A DNA stretch of 64,000 nucleotides from Prolixibacteraceae bacterium (lineage in GTDB: Bacteria > Bacteroidota > Bacteroidia > Bacteroidales > Prolixibacteraceae), in NCBI GenBank assembly GCA_003506435.1, contig DOAQ01000030.1, positions 1-64,000 of the forward strand. Reading direction: 5' to 3'. The stretch's first letter is position 1; every line of letters starts with the position of its first letter. The notes below the pieces were generated by a model, which did no database searches, was not told the DNA's origin, and worked only from the letters and a program-made list of their open reading frames with translations. A program made the translations under genes and the position numbers. This document shows positions 54,884 to 62,999 of the stretch, piece by piece.

Positions 54884-55000
54884 ATTGGATTATTACGCAA
54901 ATAATCAGCAGTATAGTTAAGTGGATATGCTGCTTGTATAATGTTATGCTTTTCAATATAGCAAAAGTCGTGATGAAAGTAACTTATAATCTAATCTGAA

Positions 55001-55735
55001 ATGAAAACCTATAAATTCATCTTTTGTGTATTAATTCTTATTACTTGTTTGGGATGCAATAGTTGGTTAATAACACCCAACCCCGAGCAATCTCAAAATT
55101 ATATAGTAGTTCCCGATAGTATTTATCCTGCATCTGATATTGTTATTCCAAATCACTCAGAGTGGACAAAAGGACATTACAGGGAAAGAATAAAGCAATT
55201 CAAAAATGAGCCTTTGAGAAAAGGCGATATTGTTCTTATTGGAAACAGCATTACCGAAGGTGGAGGAGCATGGGATCAACGACTAAAGCTACCTAATGTG
55301 AGAAACAGAGGCATATCTGGTGATATAACAGATGGGGTTATAGAAAGATTAGGAGAGATATGTTATTATAAGCCATCTTCCGTATTTATACTAATTGGAA
55401 TAAATGATCTTTTTAATCCTTCACTGACGGCAGAATATGTAGGTCAGAATATATTGAAAATCGCAAGAATTATCCATGAGAAATCTTCTCATACAAAAAT
55501 ATATATTCAAACACTTTTGCCAACTTCAACCAAGTCAATGATCCCAAAAATCAGGGAAGTAAATGATATTCTTAAGAAGAATACGACTCTGAAAACATAT
55601 AAGTTAATCGATCTCCACCTCTTATTTGCAAACGAGAAAGACCTGATAAAAGCTGAATATACTACGGATGGCTTACACCTGTCTGAGAACGGATATAAGC
55701 GGTGGTGTGATTGTATTAATAAGTTTATTAAATAG
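55001..55735 (+). CDS. SGNH/GDSL hydrolase lipoprotein
   Basis: The 244-residue protein has a lipoprotein signal with Cys19 (LITCLGC). SGNH blocks are intact: Ser83 in LIGNSITEGG, Gly107 in RGISGDITDG, Asn135 in IGINDLF, and Asp223/His226 in TTDGLHLSENG. It resembles GDSL esterases of the platelet-activating-factor acetylhydrolase/rhamnogalacturonan acetylesterase type and probably removes acetyl or other acyl groups from the locus 3 glycan. It is the first gene after the hairpin that follows susD 3. Confidence 0.9.
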   Translation: MKTYKFIFCVLILITCLGCNSWLITPNPEQSQNYIVVPDSIYPASDIVIPNHSEWTKGHYRERIKQFKNEPLRKGDIVLIGNSITEGGGAWDQRLKLPNVRNRGISGDITDGVIERLGEICYYKPSSVFILIGINDLFNPSLTAEYVGQNILKIARIIHEKSSHTKIYIQTLLPTSTKSMIPKIREVNDILKKNTTLKTYKLIDLHLLFANEKDLIKAEYTTDGLHLSENGYKRWCDCINKFIK

Positions 55736-55909
55736 ATAAAGAAAGACTACAGTTGATTGGGTAAGATATTCTTCATTCAGATTAACCGATACAATAATTT
55801 CGGATGAAGCCCTCCTATGCCAAAAGCTATCAGATGTGTCAGCTAAATAAGTAAATAGGGTAAATACAGAATAAGCCCAGAAATGGTTTAAAAGAAAAAT
55901 TAAGAAATA

Positions 55910-57097
55910 ATGAAGAAGTCTGTTGTGCTGTTTTTAATACTTATTCAAATTGTTGTTGGTAAAGGACAAACCATTGGATCAAAGGCAAGTATTTTACCCT
56001 CGGCAGAAAGTTTATTGCCCCGAGCTATTGTTTCAGAAGGAGATCAGACAAGATTACAGGCTGTTTTTGCCAAAGCGAAGATGGGGCGTAAAATTGTCAT
56101 TGGTGTTTTGGGCGGTTCTATTACAGAAGGAGCTGCTTGTCGTAATGTTGACAAGCGTTATGCAAATGTGGTACTTGCCTGGTGGAAAAAAACATTTCCT
56201 CAAGCTGATTTTAGATTGGTTAATGCAGGAATTGGTGCCACAGGATCAAATTATGGGGCCATGCGTGTAAAAAGAGATTTACTTTCAGAGTCACCCGACT
56301 TTGTAATTGTAGAATTCGCTGTCAACGATGCAAATAACAGGGAAGATGCAGAATGCTATGAAGGCGTTGTCAGACAGGTTCTAAATTCTCCGCAAAAACC
56401 TGCGTTGTTACTTTTGTTTATGATGAAAAAAAATGGGACAAATGCACAGGAATGGGAATCCAGGATAGGAAGCCATTATGGTTTGCCAATGATCAGTTAC
56501 CGCGATGCAATTTGGCCGGAAATACAAACCGGGAAAATCGGGTGGGAACAGATTAGTCCGGATGTGGTACACCCCAACGAAGCCGGGCATGTACTTGCAG
56601 GAGAACTGATAAGTGGATTATTAGAAAAGGCTTTGCTTAAAGATCAAGAGAATAAAAGTAAAATTGAAGATATTCCGCTCCCATTATTATCCGACTCATT
56701 CGAGTTTACGACACTTGCTGATGGAGAGGACCTCATCCCATTAAATAATAAAGGGTGGGTTTTTGATGTACCAACAAGAAGAAGTGCCGGATGGAAAAGT
56801 TCAACCCCTGGAAGTAAACTCGAATTCGAAATCAGTGGAAAGATAATTTATCTTTCATGTTGGAGATATAAGGGCCCAATGGGTAAGGTAAAAGTCAGTA
56901 TTGATGGAGGTCAGCCTTATATTGTTGACGCATGGTTCGATCAGGACTGGGGAGGATATCGATATATGGTTCAAATTAGAAAGGATTTAAAACAGGGAAA
57001 GCATATTGTACAAATTGAGCTTTTACCAGAGAAAAATGCACAAAGCACAGGGAATGAATTCCGGATTTTATGTCTGGGGGCGGCAGGTGTTAAATAA
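55910..57097 (+). CDS. Two-domain SGNH/GDSL hydrolase
   Basis: A 395-residue secreted protein (signal MKKSVVLFLILIQIVVGKGQ). The SGNH domain (about 55-240) has Ser70 in GVLGGSITEGAA, the glycine block NAGIGATGS, Asn139 in EFAVNDAN and Asp218/His221 in DVVHPNEAGH; block III is AVND rather than GxND. A C-terminal beta domain (about 255-395) with GKVKVSIDGGQPYIVDAW may bind carbohydrate. It follows another SGNH gene, so two different esterases serve this locus. The 174-base gap between them shows no clear promoter. Confidence 0.88.
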   Translation: MKKSVVLFLILIQIVVGKGQTIGSKASILPSAESLLPRAIVSEGDQTRLQAVFAKAKMGRKIVIGVLGGSITEGAACRNVDKRYANVVLAWWKKTFPQADFRLVNAGIGATGSNYGAMRVKRDLLSESPDFVIVEFAVNDANNREDAECYEGVVRQVLNSPQKPALLLLFMMKKNGTNAQEWESRIGSHYGLPMISYRDAIWPEIQTGKIGWEQISPDVVHPNEAGHVLAGELISGLLEKALLKDQENKSKIEDIPLPLLSDSFEFTTLADGEDLIPLNNKGWVFDVPTRRSAGWKSSTPGSKLEFEISGKIIYLSCWRYKGPMGKVKVSIDGGQPYIVDAWFDQDWGGYRYMVQIRKDLKQGKHIVQIELLPEKNAQSTGNEFRILCLGAAGVK

Positions 57098-57169
57098 TAC
57101 TAACAGATTTCCTTATCCTTTTGAATTCTACCGAATAGTAGTAGTACGAATAAATTAAATCGATGAAAT

Positions 57170-59197
57170 ATGAAAAAGAAAGGTGTTCTTTTTTTCTTAA
57201 TTCTGCTATTTGTAAATAGCCTCCATGTAAATGTATATAGTCAGAATAAAATTGTCAGGGAGCAATCAGATTTTGAAAATTTCCTGCCATCCGGAAAATT
57301 TGTAATTGGCACGAATTACTGGGCATCACATGCAGGACCGGAAATGTGGTCGGATTGGAGGCCGGATATTGTGGAGCAGGATCTGAAAAAATTGTCCGGA
57401 GCCGGGATTAAAACACTAAGAGTTTTTGTAACATGGACTGATTTTCAGCCCCTTGATTTACTGCTTGAAACAAATGGTAACCCAAAAGAATTTCGGATAG
57501 ATGAAATGCCTCTTCCTGATGATATTGCAGGAAAGGCTGGTGTTAATAAAAAAGCTGTTGCTCATTTTGAAGAGTTCGCTTCGCTTGCGGAAAAATATAA
57601 TATGAAACTGATTGTTGCGCTTTTGACGGGTCACATGAGCGGTCGAAATTTTATTCCTGATCCGTTTAAACTTATGAATCCGGTTTCAAATCCAAAAGCA
57701 ATACAATGGGAGATCCGATTTGTCGATTATTTTGTTTCGAGATTTAAGGATGAACCTTCAATTATTGCATGGGAATTAGGTAATGAATGTGACCTTTTAT
57801 GGAATGTTCAATCTTCTGAAGAAGCATGGTGCTGGATGTCCCATATTACCAAAACAATAAAAGCAAAAGATCAAAGCCGACCTGTTCTTTCCGGAATATC
57901 AAGAGGTAATCCTGCAAATACTCCCTGGAACGTGCAAGATATGTCGGAGTTGATGGATGTCTTAACAACTCATTTTTATCATACTTTCACTCCCTATTCT
58001 GAACAGGAGCCATTGAACACAATGCGTCCTATATTAGGTCCTATTATAAAGAATATCGAAGCAGAGGACATTGGAGGAAAACCAAGTTTTATAGAAGAAT
58101 TTGGACCATTAGGCCCCTCGTTTGGAGATGATGGCCCGGACGGTGTTAAACCTGGATTTCTAAGGAGCAACCTCTTTTCAGCATGGGCACATAATTGCCG
58201 GGGATTATTCTGGTGGATTGCTTTCGATCAGGGACATTTAACGAAGGCTCCTTTCGACTGGAATTCGAGAGGAAGCGAGTATGGCCTTTGGTATCCGGAT
58301 GGAAGCCCGAAACCTGTTTTAACCGAAATCCAGAAATTTTCAAAATTCTTATCCGGATTTGAGTATTCTTCTCTTCCTGAAAGAATTATTGACGGAGTTT
58401 GTATATTAACCGAAGGCCAGGATAATTGGGCCGTAGCTTACAGTTCTTTCATCCTCGCAAAACAAGCAGGGATAGACATTAATTACCAATATTGTTCACA
58501 GCCATTAAAAAGTGCAGGAATATACTTTCTGCCAGGTATAAATGGTGCAGGGGTGATAAGTAAACACCGGATGCAGGAATTATTGCAAAAGGTAAAAGAA
58601 GGTGCCATCCTGTATATATCGAATGACAACGGACATATTGGCCCCGGGTTCTCCGAATTTACCGGGATCAGAATACAGTCATATACAAAAGGGACCTTCA
58701 ATGATATGATTACCATGAATAATACCAGGGACAAACTAGAGCTAAGTACCGGTGTTAAATGTATCTTACAGACCGAGAAAGCAAAAATTCTGGCCGTCGA
58801 TCAGAATGGAAATCCTGCATTTACCTGCAACAACTATGGTAAAGGGAAGATTTTTTTCCTGAATTATCCTTTGGAGGATTTTTTAGCGAAGAAGTCAGGA
58901 GTTTTCGATGGTAATAATAAAACAGCATATCAGGAAATTTACAATGAGGTCAAAAAAAGTATGCCTTCATCAAAAATTCTATTAACGACCAGCAATAAAG
59001 TTGGTTTTACAGAGCATATTGTAAATAATAGTACGCGCTTAATTATAGCTGTCAATTATTACCCATCTATCGAAAACATCACGATTGAATTAAAAGATGG
59101 ATGGAAAATCTCCAAAACCTTTTATGGAAAAAATATAAGAAATGAGATTGAATTACATCCGAATGACGCTGTCGTGTTTTCCATCGAAAAATTGTAA
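57170..59197 (+). CDS. Clan GH-A glycoside hydrolase (GH5-like)
   Basis: A 675-residue secreted protein (signal ending NVYSQ). The first ~400 residues are a (beta/alpha)8 barrel: LRVFVTWTDFQP in an early strand, acid/base Glu206 in WELGNECDLLW, and nucleophile Glu310 in FIEEFGPLG. This resembles GH5 mannanases and related families. About residues 410-600 resemble a GH42-like trimerisation/glutamine-amidotransferase fold (YFLPGINGAG, GAILYISNDNGH), followed by a small C-terminal beta domain ending FSIEKL. It probably cleaves a beta-linked hexose polymer or side chain at the surface or in the periplasm. The exact family is uncertain. Confidence 0.85.
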   Translation: MKKKGVLFFLILLFVNSLHVNVYSQNKIVREQSDFENFLPSGKFVIGTNYWASHAGPEMWSDWRPDIVEQDLKKLSGAGIKTLRVFVTWTDFQPLDLLLETNGNPKEFRIDEMPLPDDIAGKAGVNKKAVAHFEEFASLAEKYNMKLIVALLTGHMSGRNFIPDPFKLMNPVSNPKAIQWEIRFVDYFVSRFKDEPSIIAWELGNECDLLWNVQSSEEAWCWMSHITKTIKAKDQSRPVLSGISRGNPANTPWNVQDMSELMDVLTTHFYHTFTPYSEQEPLNTMRPILGPIIKNIEAEDIGGKPSFIEEFGPLGPSFGDDGPDGVKPGFLRSNLFSAWAHNCRGLFWWIAFDQGHLTKAPFDWNSRGSEYGLWYPDGSPKPVLTEIQKFSKFLSGFEYSSLPERIIDGVCILTEGQDNWAVAYSSFILAKQAGIDINYQYCSQPLKSAGIYFLPGINGAGVISKHRMQELLQKVKEGAILYISNDNGHIGPGFSEFTGIRIQSYTKGTFNDMITMNNTRDKLELSTGVKCILQTEKAKILAVDQNGNPAFTCNNYGKGKIFFLNYPLEDFLAKKSGVFDGNNKTAYQEIYNEVKKSMPSSKILLTTSNKVGFTEHIVNNSTRLIIAVNYYPSIENITIELKDGWKISKTFYGKNIRNEIELHPNDAVVFSIEKL

Positions 59198-59329
59198 AAG
59201 ATCTTCTCGAAAAGCGTTTGAAAAGCGATGCAATTATGAAAAGTATTCATTCAATTCTATTCTGACAGATAAAATTAATCTCAGATTTTTAATAAAAATA
59301 TCAAAGTCTAATTAATCAAAAACTCTAAA

Positions 59330-60442
59330 ATGGATATAGCTATGTTTAAAAAAAAGACAATCTTACTATTTGCTTTTTCTATTGTATTATCGACACTAAT
59401 GGCTCAGAAAACAAATCCCAGGATTAAACTTGGCGCCTATTATTTTGCAGGTTGGGCAGGGCAGTGCAGGCACGATGATGGGATGCCCGGGAATGAATGG
59501 GCAAAAGGGATGCCCTCTCATTTTACAAAAAAACTGGCCACCGAATTTGCCGGGCGTACGCCTGTCTGGGGGTGGCGCGACGACACCGCTGGACTGATGG
59601 AACACCAAATTGACATGGCTGCCGATCACGGGATCAGTTACTTTTCGTTTTGCTGGTATTGGGCCAATAATAAGGGAGCCATTAATCCCGCAGCTATTGA
59701 AAAAGATGACAAACATTTGCCCATGAAACTATTCATGGAAGCCGGGAATAACCACCGGATGGATTTTTGTCTTTTAGTGGCCAATCATGCCGGATTTGAA
59801 ATTGTAGGCACTGAAGCATGGAAGCAGGCTGCCGATTACTGGATTGCCAATTATTTTAAACATCCCCGCTACTTAAAAATGGACGGTAAACCACTTGTCG
59901 TGATCTTTTCCTCCCGCGGAGGCGACCGCGAGGGGCTAAAATACCTACAGGAAGCATCGCTCAAGGCAGGGTTCCCCGGAGTTGAGATTGCTTGCTGTTC
60001 TCAGGCGAATATTGCCGATGGATATTCGATAAAGACCCATTATACCATTACGCCAGGGTATGGGCAACCTTCCGAAAAACATCCGTATTCAGAATTGGTT
60101 CAGGCTCATGTCGAGAAATGGAATAATGTAGCAAAAGAACTGCCATATATCCCTGTCGCAACGGTAGGATGGGACCGCCGTCCCTGGGAAGCGCCTGATG
60201 GCTTGGGAAAAGGGGTGGAAACATCGTGGTATTTTGAAGGGAATACACCGGCAGCATTCAAAGATTTTCTTCAGAAAATGGTTGATTGGATGGATACACA
60301 TCCGCAACAAACTACTAAAGACCGGCTTGCCGTAATTTATGCCTGGAACGAAATCGGTGAAGGAGGGTGGCTCGTCCCGTGCAAAGACGATCCCGATGGC
60401 GCTTATCTGGATGCTGTCAGGGAAATTGTGTACGGCTTATAA
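59330..60442 (+). CDS. WbsX/GH99-like secreted protein
   Basis: The 370-residue protein (signal ending LMAQ; a start at the Met five codons in is equally possible) matches the Glyco_tran_WbsX / GH99-like family: IKLGAYYFAGWAG at the N-terminus, GISYFSFCWYW, and AWNEIGEGGW near the C-terminus. Although the family name mentions glycosyltransferases, secreted members beside SusCD are thought to be glycoside hydrolases with GH99/GH71-type folds. Its export signal and setting favour a hydrolase acting on the locus 3 glycan. It looks more GC-rich than the genes immediately upstream. Confidence 0.82.
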   Translation: MDIAMFKKKTILLFAFSIVLSTLMAQKTNPRIKLGAYYFAGWAGQCRHDDGMPGNEWAKGMPSHFTKKLATEFAGRTPVWGWRDDTAGLMEHQIDMAADHGISYFSFCWYWANNKGAINPAAIEKDDKHLPMKLFMEAGNNHRMDFCLLVANHAGFEIVGTEAWKQAADYWIANYFKHPRYLKMDGKPLVVIFSSRGGDREGLKYLQEASLKAGFPGVEIACCSQANIADGYSIKTHYTITPGYGQPSEKHPYSELVQAHVEKWNNVAKELPYIPVATVGWDRRPWEAPDGLGKGVETSWYFEGNTPAAFKDFLQKMVDWMDTHPQQTTKDRLAVIYAWNEIGEGGWLVPCKDDPDGAYLDAVREIVYGL

Positions 60443-60479
60443 AACAATTGGATATTAATTTGTTGCTAAAAATAAATTT

Positions 60480-62039
60480 ATGCGCAATCTATCTTTTTTT
60501 ATACTTGTACTGGCTGCCTGCAATAGTTTCGGCCCCCGTATAAAAACATACCCTGCGCCGAAGGGAGAACCCCGGTCTGTTGATTTTCAAATGACTGTAA
60601 ACGAACAGCCTGTATTTGTTTATCAGGCAAGGGTTTCAAAATATCCGGTCAACCAACTTTACCCGGGTTACCAGAGACCAATTTCTCAAACTGAAATCGC
60701 TTCGTTTGCTTATTTTGATTTCGAAGGCGAAGTGACCCTTCGTATTACCTCTGCTTCAGAAATAAAAACAGTGAACATCAGTCCGAGAGAATTTGGGATT
60801 GTCCCTGTAGTAAAGGGTAACACTATTGAACTGAAATTATCAGAACCACTACAGTTTTCAATTGAAGTAAATGGATACCATCATGCCCTGCACATTTTTG
60901 CCAATCCGTTAGAAACCGGACAACTTGACAAAGATGATCCGAAAGTGCATTATTTTGGGCCTGGGATACATGAAGCAGGAAAAATTAATATAGAAAGCGG
61001 AGAAACTGTTTATATTGATGGAGGAGCTGTTGTTTACGGATATATTAGCAGCGAGAATGCCCGCGATATACGAATTGCAGGCAGGGGAATTCTCGATGCA
61101 AGCAAAATTGAGCGGAAAGAAGCGCCAGCCATGATTTCGTTGAAAAAAGTGATAAATGCATCTGTCAACGGGATAATTCTCAGGGATTCCCACGAATGGG
61201 CTATTATTCCGTTCAACTGCGATAGCGTTGTTTTCGATAACCTAAAACTGATCGGGTTCTGGCGCTACAATTCAGATGGGGTGGATATTGTTAGTTGCAA
61301 AAATATTCAATTTAAAAATTCGTTTATCCGCTCGTTCGATGACAATTTTGTTGTCCGTGGAACCAGACGGGGATATACAGAACCCTACACAATTATTGAG
61401 AATATTACTGTTGATAATTGTGTTTTCTGGAACGATTGGGGAAGGGCTATTGAAATTGGTTGTAGCGTTGTTATCGACACCATCAAAAACGTTACCTTCT
61501 CGAATTGTCAGATTCCACATTTCACCGCAGTTGCTTTGGATATTCAAAATTGCGACCGGGGGTATATTAAAGATATCCAGTTTGAAGATATTGCTATCGA
61601 AGGGTTTATTTCTGATAGCCTGACCATCGGTTCCAATCCCATCGTGCCTCGTGCATGGGGCAAAATTGCAGTGTTGGGAATTTACTCAACTTTTTATTCC
61701 GCAGACACGGTGCAGGGAAATATCAGCGATATTTATTTTAATAATATCCGGTATTACAGTAGTCCCAAACTAACGGATAGTCTGGTCGCTTTTGAGCCTG
61801 TCATTTTTGATAAAAACATCACATTAAAAGACTATGATGAATTCATTAGGGATAATATCTATTTCGGGGATATTGAGTTTAATACGACCCATGATGCCAT
61901 GTTCTACTTTTCCGGTTTCGACAGTATCCATCAGATTAAGAATGTCTTCATTAAAGATCTTTTTGTTGACGGGAAAAAAGTGACTGATCCGGGAACAGTG
62001 GGTAAAAATGAATTTGTACAAAATATTTCAATAGATTAA
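60480..62039 (+). CDS. GH28-like right-handed beta-helix protein
   Basis: A 519-residue lipoprotein-like protein (signal ending VLAAC). A beta-sandwich N-terminus (about 30-150) is followed by a GH28-type beta-helix (about 160-500): IDGGAVVYGYI, IAGRGILDASKI, and NSDGVDIV (Asn264-Asp269) and FDDN (Asp287/Asp288) in the places of the GH28 NTDG and DD motifs. The usual GHG and RIK motifs are not seen; GTRRGY and WGRAIEIG stand there instead. It may be a polygalacturonase relative with altered specificity, or another beta-helix glycosidase. It is 37 bases after the WbsX gene. Confidence 0.82.
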   Translation: MRNLSFFILVLAACNSFGPRIKTYPAPKGEPRSVDFQMTVNEQPVFVYQARVSKYPVNQLYPGYQRPISQTEIASFAYFDFEGEVTLRITSASEIKTVNISPREFGIVPVVKGNTIELKLSEPLQFSIEVNGYHHALHIFANPLETGQLDKDDPKVHYFGPGIHEAGKINIESGETVYIDGGAVVYGYISSENARDIRIAGRGILDASKIERKEAPAMISLKKVINASVNGIILRDSHEWAIIPFNCDSVVFDNLKLIGFWRYNSDGVDIVSCKNIQFKNSFIRSFDDNFVVRGTRRGYTEPYTIIENITVDNCVFWNDWGRAIEIGCSVVIDTIKNVTFSNCQIPHFTAVALDIQNCDRGYIKDIQFEDIAIEGFISDSLTIGSNPIVPRAWGKIAVLGIYSTFYSADTVQGNISDIYFNNIRYYSSPKLTDSLVAFEPVIFDKNITLKDYDEFIRDNIYFGDIEFNTTHDAMFYFSGFDSIHQIKNVFIKDLFVDGKKVTDPGTVGKNEFVQNISID

Positions 62040-62100
62040 AAATGACCCGCAGGAAACCATTGATTTGTTTATTTACCGGTATAATTTAAAAATGACCCGC
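62036..62100 (+). repeat. Direct 15-bp repeat at the GH28-LamG junction
   Basis: TTAAAAATGACCCGC occurs at 62036-62050 and again at 62086-62100, exactly 50 bases apart. Both copies contain an ATG. The first opens a 15-codon reading frame beginning MTRRKPLICLF and ending at a stop; the second is the start of the LamG protein (MTRILIL). Confidence 0.8.
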
Positions 62101-62958
62101 ATTTTAATTCTTATATTTCTTTTCGGACATCTTGGCTGCATCGGAAAAACTTCTTTATTACCCCAGAATGAAGATCTAATGAACCGGATTAAATCTATTA
62201 AAGGTTTAATTGCTTTATGGGATTTCAAAGAAGAAGAGGGATACGCCAGGAAAGCTGATGGGATCGGGGAATTTCCTCTCGTTGAAATGAACGGGACCCT
62301 TCCCCGTATCAAAGAGGGACCCCTGTCTGGTTATTCAGCACAATTTGGCAATAATGCTTACCTGATGTTGCCTAATAAAAAATGCAAGGAGTTAAACTTA
62401 TATGGGGAAGGTCAGGGTGTTACCGTGGTCGCCTGGGTGAAATGGAGTGGCGAACAAACAGGATTTGTTGGCGGGATGTGGAACGAATATGAGGAGGGAG
62501 GCAAACGTCAGTATGGGCTTTTTGTTTCACTCCCGCATTACAACGGTAGAAATCAAGTGTGCGGACATATTTCTAAAACGGGCAAACCCACACCGCCATT
62601 CCCCTACTCAATTGATTACTCGGCCAGCAAACAGGAAGTTCCTCCCAATGAATGGGCTTGTATCGCTTTTTTGTTCGATGGAGAATTTATCAAATCCTAT
62701 TTGAACGGTAAATTTGAACCACGCGAACCCGAACTGATTGACCACACTTCTGGTTTTGAAGGTTACCCTGATGGGATCATCCAGACAAAAAACCCCTATT
62801 ATTTTAAAGAATGGATGGGGAACAATGGATCAGATTTCACGGTAGGAGCGGTTTTATTGAAATCAGGAATGGGTAACTTTTTCAAAGGGCAAATAGGAGG
62901 ATTGGCAGTTTTTAACCGGGTACTGTCAGAGGCAGAAATGCAGAAATTCATACCTTGA
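62092..62958 (+). CDS. LamG-like (concanavalin-type) lipoprotein
   Basis: From the ATG at 62092 the protein has 288 residues with a lipoprotein signal ending HLGC. About residues 45-285 are a LamG/laminin-G-like jelly roll of the carbohydrate-binding or sialidase-lectin type: LIALWDFKEEEGYARKADG at the start, VTVVAWVKW in the centre, IKSYLNGKFEP, and QIGGLAVFNRVLSEAEM near the end, which is typical of LamG domains. It probably binds glycan at the cell surface. It follows the GH28-like gene by 52 bases. A start nine codons upstream lies in the repeated region and is not favoured. Confidence 0.85.
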   Translation: MTRILILIFLFGHLGCIGKTSLLPQNEDLMNRIKSIKGLIALWDFKEEEGYARKADGIGEFPLVEMNGTLPRIKEGPLSGYSAQFGNNAYLMLPNKKCKELNLYGEGQGVTVVAWVKWSGEQTGFVGGMWNEYEEGGKRQYGLFVSLPHYNGRNQVCGHISKTGKPTPPFPYSIDYSASKQEVPPNEWACIAFLFDGEFIKSYLNGKFEPREPELIDHTSGFEGYPDGIIQTKNPYYFKEWMGNNGSDFTVGAVLLKSGMGNFFKGQIGGLAVFNRVLSEAEMQKFIP

Positions 62959-62999
62959 TCCACATAACACTAGAAGCGGATGAATAATAACAAAATTCT

